64,000 nucleotides of DNA from assembly GCF_900156915.1 (NCBI RefSeq), contig NZ_LT732535.1:908267-972266 (forward strand), given 5' to 3'. The DNA comes from Sediminibacillus massiliensis. Lineage in GTDB: Bacteria > Bacillota > Bacilli > Bacillales > Amphibacillaceae. Shown piece by piece: positions 9,189-17,735 of the stretch. Below the pieces are notes generated by a model. It did not search any database, was not told where the DNA came from, and saw nothing but the letters and a program-made list of their open reading frames with translations. Within the stretch, counting starts at the first letter, position 1; the number at the start of each line of letters is the position of its first letter. The position numbers and the translations under genes were made by a program.

Positions 9189-9310
9189 CTGTCTTCACCT
9201 CTTATATTGATTATAAGAGGCGTACCGATAATTCAATACGACACAGAGCAGTAATTATTTTCGGTCTTTGGTCCGAATGCAGTTTCCAACTCTTGAAGGA
9301 ATATTCCCCC

Positions 9311-9345
9311 AAAAAAACTTTCCCACCAGCTGAAGGTGGGAAAGT
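9311..9345 (-). terminator. Terminator of the methyltransferase gene
   Basis: ACTTTCCCACC (9317-9327) pairs with GGTGGGAAAGT (9335-9345). On the minus strand the stem is followed by a run of seven U residues (plus-strand A tract 9311-9317). Confidence 0.9.
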
Positions 9346-9358
9346 CCTTTTGGGTAAT

Positions 9359-9931
9359 CTATACTTCTTTAACTTTATCAGCCACTATATAATATACATT
9401 GCTGGACAAGCTGCCTGAGTTCACCTTGAATCCAGTATTCTGCAGTTTGTCTTTTAAAGCTTCCGACGGCAGACGATCATCCAATGGAGGTCCATCTTCG
9501 TCTTCAGATTGCTCCCATTCCACAATGACCAATTTACCTTGCTCATTAATGACGCGGTGAATCTCCCTCGTCGCTTTGTCTAAATCATCTGTCTGATGAA
9601 AGGCAAATGCAGCTAAACCTCTCTGAAAAGAATTATCCGGAAAATTCAAGTAATCTATACCGCTGGGCATCCGGTCAATGTTGTTCAAACCTTGATCTCT
9701 AGCATTTTCTTCCAATATTTCCAACAGTTCTTGATCTAATTCTACAGCCATCACTCTGTCTTTTGTTGCTTTCGCAAGCGGTAATGTTAGACGTCCGCTT
9801 TGTGCCCCCAACTCAATAATTTTTTCATCTCCCTGGAGATCCAGTAATTCGATCACTTTATCGAACGGGACATTTTCTTGCAAATCCATCAATTGTTCAG
9901 CTTTCTCATGGGATGAAATTTCTCTTGCCAT
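9359..9931 (-). CDS. Class I SAM-dependent methyltransferase
   Basis: This 190-residue soluble protein has the Rossmann methyltransferase core. Motif I is IIELGAQSGRLTLPLAK (about 38-54), a variant in which the second glycine of the usual GxGxG is Gln. The acidic SAM-ribose residue follows in VMAVELDQELLEIL, with motif IV around AFAFHQTDDL and REIHRVINEQGKLVIVEW after it. The substrate cannot be read from sequence. It is a single gene with its own terminator; an acidic loop (EQSEDEDGPP) lies near residue 140. Confidence 0.82.
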   Translation of the reverse strand: MAREISSHEKAEQLMDLQENVPFDKVIELLDLQGDEKIIELGAQSGRLTLPLAKATKDRVMAVELDQELLEILEENARDQGLNNIDRMPSGIDYLNFPDNSFQRGLAAFAFHQTDDLDKATREIHRVINEQGKLVIVEWEQSEDEDGPPLDDRLPSEALKDKLQNTGFKVNSGSLSSNVYYIVADKVKEV

Positions 9932-10028
9932 TACTGATTCCCTCCAATCAAATTTAATAGTATATTGCCTGTTTAAACCAGTTCAAAACTACCAGCACTC
10001 TTCCATCAATATTTTTCCTTCTATGAAG

Positions 10029-10388
10029 TCAACTGTTTTTACGTTTATTCACTTTTTTTTCAATATACGTGCATAAATCGCCAATAGTCGGAAATCTCTC
10101 AAATTCTTGGTTGTCAGGCACCTCATCTTCAGGCAAAGGTGCCAAATCCCAATATTGAACCAACTCTGCAAAAGTTGCATTAAACCGTTCTTTGTTTCCT
10201 CCGTATAAAATATATAAATCTGCTTCTGTTGTAAGAAATTCACTGGTGCTGACTAAGTCTGTATTAGCATATTTATATACATATTTAACTACAGTGAGAT
10301 AAATTTCGTAGACAATGCCCTTTTCATTGGCTATTTGCTTCAATCTTTTTTTCGTTTTAATTTTATCAAAATCAATAAGCTCTCCCAT
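10029..10388 (-). CDS. Conserved-looking hypothetical protein (119 aa)
   Basis: I do not recognise this protein. It is soluble, mostly helical by composition, with basic N- and C-terminal ends (DKIKTKKRLKQ and KKVNKRKNS) and an aromatic middle (YEIYLTVVKYVYKYAN). The ATG at 10388 is preferred over a GTG at 10397, because the GGAAAGGTG ribosome site covers that GTG. It lies about 100 nt upstream of the methyltransferase gene in the same direction and may be co-transcribed with it. Confidence 0.65.
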   Translation of the reverse strand: MGELIDFDKIKTKKRLKQIANEKGIVYEIYLTVVKYVYKYANTDLVSTSEFLTTEADLYILYGGNKERFNATFAELVQYWDLAPLPEDEVPDNQEFERFPTIGDLCTYIEKKVNKRKNS

Positions 10389-10570
10389 GTCCAGCACCTT
10401 TCCTGTAATTTCTTCTTTTTAATTAGGTTATTACAGAGATCAGGCTTCTTTTAGATAATTCCACTAATTGGATAAAAAAAAACTTTTATTATCAGAAGAA
10501 GGCTGGATTGGGGAGTTAGACCGTTAATGGTCAATAGAATAGGAACATACGTTGGAATTCCCTGATGAAA

Positions 10571-10660
10571 AATCCGATATCGGATTCTCTGAAAGTCACA
10601 AAAAATGATAAGCAAAGAATTCTCCCGTGTAAGATTGCGGAAAGTACCTTGCTTATCATT
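10571..10660 (-). terminator. Terminator region after the 148-residue secreted protein gene
   Basis: AATGATAAGCAA (10604-10615) pairs with TTGCTTATCATT (10649-10660) across a loop of about 33 nt, followed on the minus strand by TTTTTTG. Further on, the perfect palindrome AATCCGATATCGGATT (10571-10586) can form a second small hairpin followed by U residues. Confidence 0.5.
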
Positions 10661-10682
10661 CTCGTTTCCGAACATTTTTCAG

Positions 10683-11129
10683 TCATTCAAAAATAATTTC
10701 CCTTTCTGCTGTTATTTCATTTAGTTCACCATCTACAAAAAACTGACATTTGATATACAAAGTGTAGCTGCCTTTCCCAGGCGACTCGAACACCTTCTCA
10801 CCTTGCGGATAATATATGTTCCCTGGTTTCAATTCTTTCTGGACCGGACTTCCAGTGAAATCATGCCCTTCCCTATCGACTGAAGCGGAAATCAGAGGAG
10901 TGCGGTGCTCTACTGTTATTGCACTGTTCCCTCGGTATTCCAACGACCTAAGCACTTGAAAACCCTTTTCCCTCTCTTCGGCTCTCACATGCAATATAAA
11001 ATCATCTTGTTCTTTATGTACTTTAACAGGTTCTTTCAGTTTGGCTTCGGTTGTTTCTGCCAACATATAAACAGTACCTCCGCCCACTAATAGGAAAACA
11101 AGCAACATGACAAGAACTCTTTTTGTCAT
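10683..11129 (-). CDS. Secreted or membrane-anchored protein with beta-sandwich-like domain
   Basis: The protein is 148 residues with an N-terminal membrane segment (RVLVMLLVFLLVGGGTVYML) after two basic residues. The rest is predicted to be extracellular and strand-rich. The stretch HRTPLISASVDREGHDF to GSYTLYIKCQFFVDG resembles immunoglobulin-like or BsuPI-like domains, but not closely enough to name. An ATAAAGGAGAG ribosome site precedes the ATG. The 3' end carries a hairpin terminator. Function unknown. Confidence 0.6.
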   Translation of the reverse strand: MTKRVLVMLLVFLLVGGGTVYMLAETTEAKLKEPVKVHKEQDDFILHVRAEEREKGFQVLRSLEYRGNSAITVEHRTPLISASVDREGHDFTGSPVQKELKPGNIYYPQGEKVFESPGKGSYTLYIKCQFFVDGELNEITAEREIIFE

Positions 11130-11289
11130 AATTTCTCTCCTTTATAACAATCAATATTTAGAATTTTACATTTTCAAATAATAGACGATTCAAAAATGGA
11201 AAAAGTTTCATATTTTTGAATTTATTTTATCATGATTTAGAAAACATAAAAACGGGAACTTGTACATTAGTTTTACTTTGGAGGTGCAA

Positions 11290-12297
11290 ATGATGGAAAA
11301 AACCAGCATAACAAACACTAATATAGAAACGAGTCGCATCGGGCTGGGTACATGGGCTATCGGAGGTACTCAGTGGGGCGGCACCGACGAAGATCAAGCG
11401 GTGAAAACAATCGAAGCAGCTTTAGATAAGGGAATCAATCTTATTGATACAGCACCAGGTTATGGCTATGGTAAAGCAGAGGAAATCGTTGGTAAAGCTA
11501 TCAATCAGAACCATCACAATCGCGGAGATGTGGTCATATCCACTAAAGCAGGCATGAATTGGACAGATGAAGGTGATTTCTTTCGAGATTCCACCAAAGC
11601 AAGGATCCACCAAGAGGTAGAAGATTCTCTTAAGAGACTAGGAACGGATTATATCGATCTGTACCATATTCATTGGCCAGATCCGTTGACACCGATTTAC
11701 GAAACGGCGGAAGCTTTGAATTATTTATATAGGCAAGGCAAGATAAAAGCTATAGGAGTAAGTAATTATACAACCGAACAGATAGATGTATTCCAAGAAG
11801 CTGCTCCCCTGCATACGATCCAAGTGCCGCATAATTTATTCGAAAGAGACAGCGAAAAGGATATCTTGCCCTATGCACATGCTCGAAATATTACAGCACT
11901 TTATTATAGTTCACTAACAAGAGGTATGCTTTCCGGTAAAATCCATCAAGAAAGCGAATTTACAGGAGATGATATCAGAAAATCGGCCGATCCAAAATTT
12001 CAAGGACCGTACTTTCAAGAATATCTTCAAGCTGTAGAAGAGTTGGATGATTTAGCTCAAGACCGTTTCGGAAAGTCGGTTGCACAGCTAGCGTTAAAAT
12101 GGAATTTACAGCAACCAGGCAATAACATAGCCTTATGGGGAATGAGACATCCGGAACAATTACAACCATTAAACGGACTGTGGGATTTTGAGATAGACAG
12201 TGATTCCATGAAAGATATCGACGAAATCTTGATGAGAGTCATCAAAAAACCAGTAGGTCCCGAATTCATGGCTCCACCAGACAGACAAAACATTTAA
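11290..12297 (+). CDS. Aldo/keto reductase
   Basis: This NADPH-dependent oxidoreductase has the (beta/alpha)8 fold and 335 residues. The catalytic tetrad can be placed: Asp and Tyr in NLIDTAPGYGYGKAEE, Lys in ISTKAG, and His in DLYHIHWPD. GLGTWAIGG near the start and the phosphate-binding KAIGVSNYTTEQ are also typical. It is closest in style to the YhdN/IolS group. The ATG at 11290 is chosen for the GGAGGTG site; a longer in-frame TTG reading from 11260 has no site. It stands alone between a promoter gap and a strong terminator. Substrate unknown. Confidence 0.9.
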   Translation: MMEKTSITNTNIETSRIGLGTWAIGGTQWGGTDEDQAVKTIEAALDKGINLIDTAPGYGYGKAEEIVGKAINQNHHNRGDVVISTKAGMNWTDEGDFFRDSTKARIHQEVEDSLKRLGTDYIDLYHIHWPDPLTPIYETAEALNYLYRQGKIKAIGVSNYTTEQIDVFQEAAPLHTIQVPHNLFERDSEKDILPYAHARNITALYYSSLTRGMLSGKIHQESEFTGDDIRKSADPKFQGPYFQEYLQAVEELDDLAQDRFGKSVAQLALKWNLQQPGNNIALWGMRHPEQLQPLNGLWDFEIDSDSMKDIDEILMRVIKKPVGPEFMAPPDRQNI

Positions 12298-12305
12298 AAT
12301 TATTC

Positions 12306-12341
12306 AAATGACCGGGATAAACCTTATCCCGGTCATTTTTT
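12306..12341 (+). terminator. Terminator of the aldo/keto reductase gene
   Basis: AAATGACCGGGATAA (12306-12320) pairs perfectly with TTATCCCGGTCATTT (12324-12338) around a 3-nt loop, followed by T residues. Confidence 0.92.
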
Positions 12342-12585
12342 ATGAAATTTTTTATCTGTATCAGTGGAAATTTCAGGAAGGCATATTTAAGGAAAAGTGG
12401 ATTAACCTATAAACAACTCAGCAGCTGGACAACTGTTTTCAAATACTTACTGAAATACGGCCTCTCGAAACGTTTCCGAGTTTCTTCTTAAGAGGCTGTC
12501 TCTTAGGTTAAATGACTTATCCATTCTCTAACGATTCAGACTTTACTCTTGCTAACTATACTACGACCATACAAGGTGATGCTCA

Positions 12586-13062
12586 ATGAAAAGATTAATC
12601 GAACCAATAAGAATTATATCATTTGTTCTCTTGTTTGTTTTATTGGCAGGTTGCAATACCAATGAAAAGGACAACAGGACTGCCATAAAGGATCCCAATT
12701 ACGACCTTACACAAGTCAACAGCCTCCCAGCTGTAAATCAAGCTGTAGCTAACGAGGCCAAGGAGGCTGTGCTGAAGAAAGGCCCCATTATTGGAGCAAG
12801 AAGCGTTAACACGGATAAGGAATTATTGATAGCCGTGGAAGTGAAACAGATGGACAGGTTCCGTTTAAAAGAATTAAAGAAGGATGTTAAAAAAACATTA
12901 GAAAAAAAATATCCAGAGAAAAAAATCGAAGTAAGTACAGACAAAAAACTATTTATCGAAATCGATAAACTGGAAAGCAAAATACAAAACCAGAAAATCG
13001 ACAAAAAAGAGTTGAACAAAAGGTTCAAAGAAGTAAAAAGCTTAATTAATGATGAAGCATAA
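12586..13062 (+). CDS. YhcN/YlaJ-type sporulation lipoprotein
   Basis: The 158-residue precursor has a lipoprotein signal with lipobox LLAGC (Cys23). The mature part shows the YhcN/YlaJ core: AVANEAKEAVLKKGPIIGARSVNTDKELLIAVEVKQ, then a basic coiled-coil-like tail. YhcN-family proteins are spore inner-membrane lipoproteins. It is the first gene of a unit with spoVAC, spoVAD and spoVAEb (17-nt gap to spoVAC). This layout recalls the mobile spoVA2mob operon, in which a yhcN-like gene precedes spoVAC-AD-AEb. The RBS is weak (AAGGTGATG). Confidence 0.82.
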   Translation: MKRLIEPIRIISFVLLFVLLAGCNTNEKDNRTAIKDPNYDLTQVNSLPAVNQAVANEAKEAVLKKGPIIGARSVNTDKELLIAVEVKQMDRFRLKELKKDVKKTLEKKYPEKKIEVSTDKKLFIEIDKLESKIQNQKIDKKELNKRFKEVKSLINDEA

Positions 13063-13079
13063 CAAGCGAGGGAACAGAG

Positions 13080-13559
13080 ATGGCAAATAACAAGAAAAAA
13101 CAAAACAACTCCGCCGAAAAGCACTACCAGGATTTTGCAAAGCAGAGAGAAACAAAACGACCGGTATTAAAAAACTGTATAAAAGCGTTTCTCATCGGAG
13201 GATTTATTTGTGTTATCGGACAAGCGATTTCCACTTTTTACATTTACTTCTTTCATTTCACAGAGCAGAATGTCGGGAATCCAACTGTAGCAACCATGAT
13301 ATTCCTTACAATGTTGTTAACTGGTTTTGGGGTTTATGACCGGATCGCTCAAGTTGCCGGTGCAGGGACAGCCGTGCCTGTGACAGGATTCGGCAATGCA
13401 GTCATATCTGCAGCAATCGAACACAAAGCAGAAGGGTACGTATTGGGCGTCGGCGGGAATATGTTCAAACTCGCCGGTTCTGTCATCTTATTCGGTGTCT
13501 TCTCCGCGTTTGTAGTTGCATTGATAAAAACCATACTGATTCAATGGGGGGGATTATGA
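13080..13559 (+). CDS. spoVAC: Stage V sporulation protein AC (SpoVAC)
   Basis: SpoVAC is a mechanosensitive-channel-like membrane protein of the forespore, needed for dipicolinic acid uptake and for its release at germination. The protein has 159 residues. A basic, Gln/Asn-rich N-terminus is followed by several membrane segments. The core motifs are AGAGTAVPVTGFGNAVISAAIEHKAEGYVLGVGGNMFKLAGSVI split over two regions, typical of the family. SpoVAEb, encoded two genes later, is a paralogue with the same AGAGxxVPxTxFGN motif. Its stop overlaps the spoVAD start. Confidence 0.95.
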   Translation: MANNKKKQNNSAEKHYQDFAKQRETKRPVLKNCIKAFLIGGFICVIGQAISTFYIYFFHFTEQNVGNPTVATMIFLTMLLTGFGVYDRIAQVAGAGTAVPVTGFGNAVISAAIEHKAEGYVLGVGGNMFKLAGSVILFGVFSAFVVALIKTILIQWGGL

Positions 13560-14575
13560 TGCTGACAGGCAACCGGACTTGGATATTCGATAATAAACCG
13601 GTAATCATCTCAACTGGGACTGTCGGCGGTCCTTTCGAAGCTGCTGGCAATATACCGGATGATTTTGACCTTCTTCATTCCGATTTATATATGCAGCAGG
13701 ACTCATTCGAAAAAGCGCACAAAATATTGCTGGAAGAAGCATGTCAGAAAACTATTGAAAAAGCCGGCATCCAAAAAGAACAGGTGAATTTTTTTATCGC
13801 CGGTGACTTGATCAACCAGATTACCCCGACAAGTTTTTCAGCAAAAACGCTGGGGACTCCTTATTTTGGCTTATTCGGTGCTTGTTCTACATCTATGGAA
13901 GGTCTAGCACTGAGCGCGTATATTGTCAATTCACAAGGAGCCGATTATATCCTGACCGGCGCTTCCAGCCATAATTCAGCTGTCGAAAAACAGTTCCGTT
14001 ATCCGACAGAGTATGGAGGTCAGAAACCGCCGACAGCGCAATGGACCGTGACAGGTGCCGGAACTGCTCTCATCGGCCGGCAGGGAAATGGACCACGAGT
14101 GACTTCCGCTACAATCGGCAAAGTTATCGATATGGGGCTTACCGATCCCTTCAACATGGGAGGGGCGATGGCTCCGGCGGCGGTGGACACGATAGAAGCG
14201 CATCTTTCTGATCTAGGTTTAGCGGCAGATCATTATGATTTAATTATCACTGGCGATCTTGGACAAATCGGCCGGCAAGTTTCATTTGATTTGTTAAATG
14301 AGCATGGAATAAATTTGCCGAGCAATAAATATGTGGATTGCGGTCTTACCATCTATACAAAAGATCAGAAAGTCCATGCCGGCGCAAGCGGAGCTGGTTG
14401 TTCCGCAGTGGTCACATACGGCCATTTTTTGAAACGGATGATAAAAGGTGAGTTGAACCGTATATTGGTAGTTGCGACCGGGGCTTTGCTCTCTCCTCTT
14501 ACAACACAACAAAAAGAATCGATACCATGTATAGCCCATGCAGTGGCAATCGAAAATGGAGGTGAAAGCCAATGA
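13559..14575 (+). CDS. spoVAD: Stage V sporulation protein AD (SpoVAD)
   Basis: SpoVAD is a soluble protein with a thiolase/ketosynthase-like fold that binds dipicolinic acid on the spore inner membrane. Starting at the ATG at 13559 (MLTGNRTW) it has 338 residues, as in B. subtilis. In-frame ATGs at 13544 and 13556 exist but lie within or too near the G-rich ribosome site. Seen motifs are [15 protein letters not shown], where the family keeps a Cys, and [26 protein letters not shown]. It overlaps spoVAC at ATGA and spoVAEb by 4 nt, so translation is coupled. Confidence 0.95.
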   Translation: MLTGNRTWIFDNKPVIISTGTVGGPFEAAGNIPDDFDLLHSDLYMQQDSFEKAHKILLEEACQKTIEKAGIQKEQVNFFIAGDLINQITPTSFSAKTLGTPYFGLFGACSTSMEGLALSAYIVNSQGADYILTGASSHNSAVEKQFRYPTEYGGQKPPTAQWTVTGAGTALIGRQGNGPRVTSATIGKVIDMGLTDPFNMGGAMAPAAVDTIEAHLSDLGLAADHYDLIITGDLGQIGRQVSFDLLNEHGINLPSNKYVDCGLTIYTKDQKVHAGASGAGCSAVVTYGHFLKRMIKGELNRILVVATGALLSPLTTQQKESIPCIAHAVAIENGGESQ

Positions 14576-14922
14576 TTTTCTTGTGGGCTTTCATAGTTGG
14601 GGGTATTATCTGTGTCATCGGCCAAATAATGTTTGATGTATTCAAATTGACTCCCGGTCACACGCTTAGCATTTTAGTGGTTCTGGGAGCATTGCTGGAT
14701 GGTTTTGGTCTGTATGAACCCTTGATCGACTTTGCCGGTGCAGGAGCTACCGTCCCTATTACAAGTTTCGGCAATTCCTTGGTTCACGGAGCAATGCAAG
14801 AAGCCGAAAAACACGGGCTGATCGGTGTAATAACCGGGATGTTCCAAGTAACCAGTGCAGGTATCTCTGCCGCAATCATTTTCGGAATGATCGGAGCGAT
14901 TCTTTTCAAACCCAAAGGATGA
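14572..14922 (+). CDS. spoVAEB: Stage V sporulation protein AEb (SpoVAEb)
   Basis: This 116-residue integral membrane protein has about three helices and is a SpoVAC paralogue: both share [35 protein letters not shown] in broken form. With SpoVAC it is thought to form the membrane part of the dipicolinic acid channel. It starts within the last codon of spoVAD and ends at a strong terminator, so the unit lacks spoVAA, AB, AEa and AF. The organism probably has a full spoVA operon elsewhere, with this as a minor one. Confidence 0.94.
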   Translation: MIFLWAFIVGGIICVIGQIMFDVFKLTPGHTLSILVVLGALLDGFGLYEPLIDFAGAGATVPITSFGNSLVHGAMQEAEKHGLIGVITGMFQVTSAGISAAIIFGMIGAILFKPKG

Positions 14923-14961
14923 TCAAAAAACTCAGGCAGATGCCTGAGTTTTTTTTGATCA
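14920..14961. terminator. Bidirectional terminator after spoVAEb
   Basis: AAAAAACTCAGGCA (14925-14938) pairs with TGCCTGAGTTTTTT (14941-14954). The stem extends into the flanking TGATCA sequences, and U tracts exist on both sides. It overlaps the end of the convergent reductase gene. Confidence 0.9.
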
Positions 14962-15939
14962 ACCAATTCTTAGTGCAATGTTGCCGAACTGTTTCGCCTC
15001 TTTAAGATAATCGAAAGCGTCCAGAGCCTGGGCCAGATCGAAACTTTCCGCCAGGACAGGCCTGATTTGATGTTCTGTGATGAAATTCAGCATCTGTCTC
15101 AATTCCTCGCGACTTCCCATAGTGGATCCGAATAACTTATATTGTCCATAGAAAAATTTCCTGATGTCGATTGTTATCTCATCTTCGGTAGTTGCTCCGA
15201 AAGTGACGATTTTGCCTCCTTTTCTCAACACGCCAAGCGACCTGTTGAATGTGGCCCTTCCAATACTTTCGATCACAAGGTCAATTTGTTCCGCTTTTAA
15301 AGATTCTACCCAGTCACTGTTTGTGTCAATCGCAACATCGGCACCGATCTCAAGAGCCTTGTTTCTTTTCGACTCACTCCTGGAAGAAACTATTACCCTT
15401 GCACCTGCTGCTTTGGCAAACAGAATTAGAAATGTAGCTACTCCGCTTCCCGCTCCAGGAACAAACACCGTTTCACCCTTTTGGATTTCCCCTTTAGTGA
15501 ACAACGCACGAAATCCTGTCAATGCCGGGAGTGCCAATACACCCGCCTCTTCCCATGTAAGATGCCCAGGTTTCCTCTCGATATGATCACTGTCTGTGAC
15601 TATGTATTCAGCAAATGTCCCATGGTCCGGCATTCCTAAAATCTCAAATCCCTCTGGAGGTGCATCGCTGTTTTCCTTCCATCCCAGTCCAGGATTTAAA
15701 AGGACCTCATCACCTACAGTGAATTTCGAGACACCCTTGCCAACTTCTGTAATTATTCCAGCACCATCTGACCCTAATACCAATGGTTCAGGGTTATCTC
15801 CCCTTCTGTTCGGGATATTCAAGTCCCGATGGTTTAAACCAGCGCATTTCAATTTTATTTTCACTTGCCCTTTACCGGCCAATGGCTCATCAATGTCTGA
15901 ATATCTCACTTCTTTCCCTACATGTACAAATGCTTTCAT
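14959..15939 (-). CDS. Medium-chain dehydrogenase/quinone oxidoreductase-like protein (YogA type)
   Basis: This NAD(P)H-dependent oxidoreductase of the MDR superfamily has 326 residues. The N-terminal GroES-like part shows CAGLNHRDLNI and VLGSDGAGIITEVG. The Rossmann part shows VFVPGAGSGVATFLILFAKAAGA for cofactor binding. The catalytic and structural zinc Cys sets of alcohol dehydrogenases are absent, so it belongs with the zinc-free quinone reductase-like group. The ATG at 15939 is set by AAGGAGTG; a TTG at 15957 lies within that site. The substrate is unknown. Confidence 0.87.
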   Translation of the reverse strand: MKAFVHVGKEVRYSDIDEPLAGKGQVKIKLKCAGLNHRDLNIPNRRGDNPEPLVLGSDGAGIITEVGKGVSKFTVGDEVLLNPGLGWKENSDAPPEGFEILGMPDHGTFAEYIVTDSDHIERKPGHLTWEEAGVLALPALTGFRALFTKGEIQKGETVFVPGAGSGVATFLILFAKAAGARVIVSSRSESKRNKALEIGADVAIDTNSDWVESLKAEQIDLVIESIGRATFNRSLGVLRKGGKIVTFGATTEDEITIDIRKFFYGQYKLFGSTMGSREELRQMLNFITEHQIRPVLAESFDLAQALDAFDYLKEAKQFGNIALRIG

Positions 15940-15953
15940 TATTTTGCACTCCT

Positions 15954-16118
15954 TCAAGATAGTTGATTGCTGCCCCAGCTGTCTTCCATCCTCTTATCAA
16001 ACTGGTTTCCTACATTCCATACATCCATCAACGCCCGGCAACATGAGCAGCAGAATCGTTCATTGTCAAAGATTATCGTATCATAGTTCAGACATTCCTC
16101 TAAAACAATTGATATCAA
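15954..16118 (-). other. Cys-rich open frame ahead of the reductase gene (possible decayed gene)
   Basis: This frame, readable from a TTG, gives 54 residues with coding-like composition: LEECLNYDTIIFDNERF, then CCSCCRALMDVWN. The four-Cys cluster could bind metal. A strong AGGAGGAG site lies 17 nt upstream of the TTG, too far away; it is well placed for an ATG in another frame that stops after 16 codons. One frameshift would join the two. It may be a small broken gene or chance. Its TGA overlaps the reductase ribosome site. Confidence 0.25.
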
Positions 16119-16169
16119 TCTGTTGGAACATATTTCTCCTCCTGGGGATGGTTTGACAAGTTGATAAAA

Positions 16170-16206
16170 GAAAAAGAAACCCGCCATATACCAATGGACG
16201 GATTTC
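16170..16206 (-). terminator. Terminator of the carrier gene
   Basis: On the minus strand GAAATCCGTCCAT pairs imperfectly with ATGGCGGGTTTC around a short loop, then TTTTTCTTTT follows. It lies just past the stop at 16219. Confidence 0.8.
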
Positions 16207-16218
16207 AACTATCAAATC

Positions 16219-17643
16219 TTAAAACAGAATCAACGCTAGCAGTGTAGATACAAACAAGCCACTCACTACAGGCACGAAATTCTTCCGGACAAGTTCCATC
16301 ACTGGTACCCCGCAAAAACCGGCTATGGCAATTAGAGATGACCAGGCGATAATCGTTCCACCCCCCGTCCATATCGACCCCATCTGCCCTATAGCTGCAA
16401 GAGTAGATGGATCAATCGTTCCATCAGCCATGGCTCCAGATAGAGCACCAGTAAGAGGGAGACCGGAAAAACCCGATCCATCCAGCCCAGTGATTATACC
16501 GATGACCAATATGCTGAAGGCTGCAAGTACAGCACTTTCCGGCAGATAATCCTGTGTGGATTGGACGAGATCAAACAAAAACGCAGGCGGGTTCCCATCC
16601 GCAATAGACAACACGCTGCCAGAGAAATCGGAACTTCCCAGAAAGAAGAAACCTGCTATCGGTATGACTGGCCCCATCGCTTTAAAAGCAAACACAAATC
16701 CATCTGTTATATGATCACCTATATAATCGAGTGCTTTGTGTTTACCAAAGGCGATCGTAGATAATAAGAGGAGGACTACAGCCACTCCACCGATAAATGC
16801 TGCCCCATCTCCGCCTTCGAATCCTCCCATCCTTCCTGAAGTGAGCTTCGTCGAAACCATATAAATCATCACGGTCAACATGGACAAAGGGACAAGTACT
16901 GCAAACACTTTACTCCACATAGGTCCGGTTTGTACAGATTCGTGACGCTTTCCTTTATCCACACCTTGCATGACGTTCAGTTCTTGTTCGATCAACGGGT
17001 CGTTATTCGACCGAATATATCTTCGATTCAAAAGATAGGCAAGACCGATAGCGACCACCCCTGTGATTAACGAAAGAGCTAACGCTTTATCGACCAAGGC
17101 GGCCGTGTCTATTCCAGCAGCTTTCGCAGATAATTCAGGGGCCACCTGTATGACATAATCAGAAGACAAAGCCATCCCCTGACCGGCCAGAGCAACAGCT
17201 ATGGCTGCTACTATTGCCGGAAGACCGGACCGGATTGCAGCTGGCACTAACAAAGCACATATCAACGGCACTGCCGGAGTCGGCCAAAAAAACAAGGAAA
17301 TCACATAAGTGACACCAATCAGGACAAAAAAAGAAATATGGCCGTTCACCATAACCTTCTGGATGGGCTCGATCATTCGTTTGTCAGCATCCAGGTCTTT
17401 TAGCGAATGTAGTAACGCTACCATGAAAGTTATAATTAAAAAGATGTTGAACAATTCTTTGGCAGCCACCAAATTAGCGTTGAAAATTGCAGTAAAGCCG
17501 CCGATTACACTGCCCTTATAGACCCATGCTACAATAAAAGTTCCCAACAACGTCGGCAACACTACCCCTTTACGAAAAACCATGGTAAAAATGATCATCA
17601 GCGTAAACAGGCCGTAAAGCCAATGGGAGATCGTTAACTCCAT
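16219..17643 (-). CDS. Integral membrane carrier, ion-transporter-superfamily-like, substrate unknown
   Basis: The 474-residue protein has about 11-12 hydrophobic segments in two halves joined by a hydrophilic loop (RYIRSNNDPLIEQ to GKRHESVQ). Each half carries a helix-breaking, Gly/Pro/Ser-rich stretch, such as SLFFWPTPAVPLICALL and GLDGSGFSGLPLTGALSGAM. This recalls GntP and other carriers of the ion transporter superfamily, but I cannot name the family. It is 92 nt downstream of a DUF1028 gene in the same direction. DUF1028 genes often sit with amino-acid or peptide transporters, so an organic nitrogen compound is a reasonable guess for the substrate. Confidence 0.75.
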   Translation of the reverse strand: MELTISHWLYGLFTLMIIFTMVFRKGVVLPTLLGTFIVAWVYKGSVIGGFTAIFNANLVAAKELFNIFLIITFMVALLHSLKDLDADKRMIEPIQKVMVNGHISFFVLIGVTYVISLFFWPTPAVPLICALLVPAAIRSGLPAIVAAIAVALAGQGMALSSDYVIQVAPELSAKAAGIDTAALVDKALALSLITGVVAIGLAYLLNRRYIRSNNDPLIEQELNVMQGVDKGKRHESVQTGPMWSKVFAVLVPLSMLTVMIYMVSTKLTSGRMGGFEGGDGAAFIGGVAVVLLLLSTIAFGKHKALDYIGDHITDGFVFAFKAMGPVIPIAGFFFLGSSDFSGSVLSIADGNPPAFLFDLVQSTQDYLPESAVLAAFSILVIGIITGLDGSGFSGLPLTGALSGAMADGTIDPSTLAAIGQMGSIWTGGGTIIAWSSLIAIAGFCGVPVMELVRKNFVPVVSGLFVSTLLALILF

Positions 17644-17735
17644 ATGAAAACCCCCTTATGTCTGGCTATTTTGTGTTATAGCCTATGCACAAGAGGGATA
17701 ATAGGTGTTTGACTGCTCTTCGGGTTTAATAGTTC

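Noticed and set aside
10451..10675. 74-codon minus-strand ORF
   Set aside because: It covers the terminator hairpins after the 148-residue protein gene; no ribosome site and poor coding character.
12352..12501. 49-codon plus-strand ORF after the aldo/keto reductase terminator
   Set aside because: It starts in the U tract of the terminator without a ribosome site; the basic composition looks like chance. The rest of the 12342-12585 gap shows no clear feature either.
16119..16208. Upstream part of an 84-codon minus-strand ORF
   Set aside because: Its first third lies in the terminator of the carrier gene, so an 84-residue protein is not credible.
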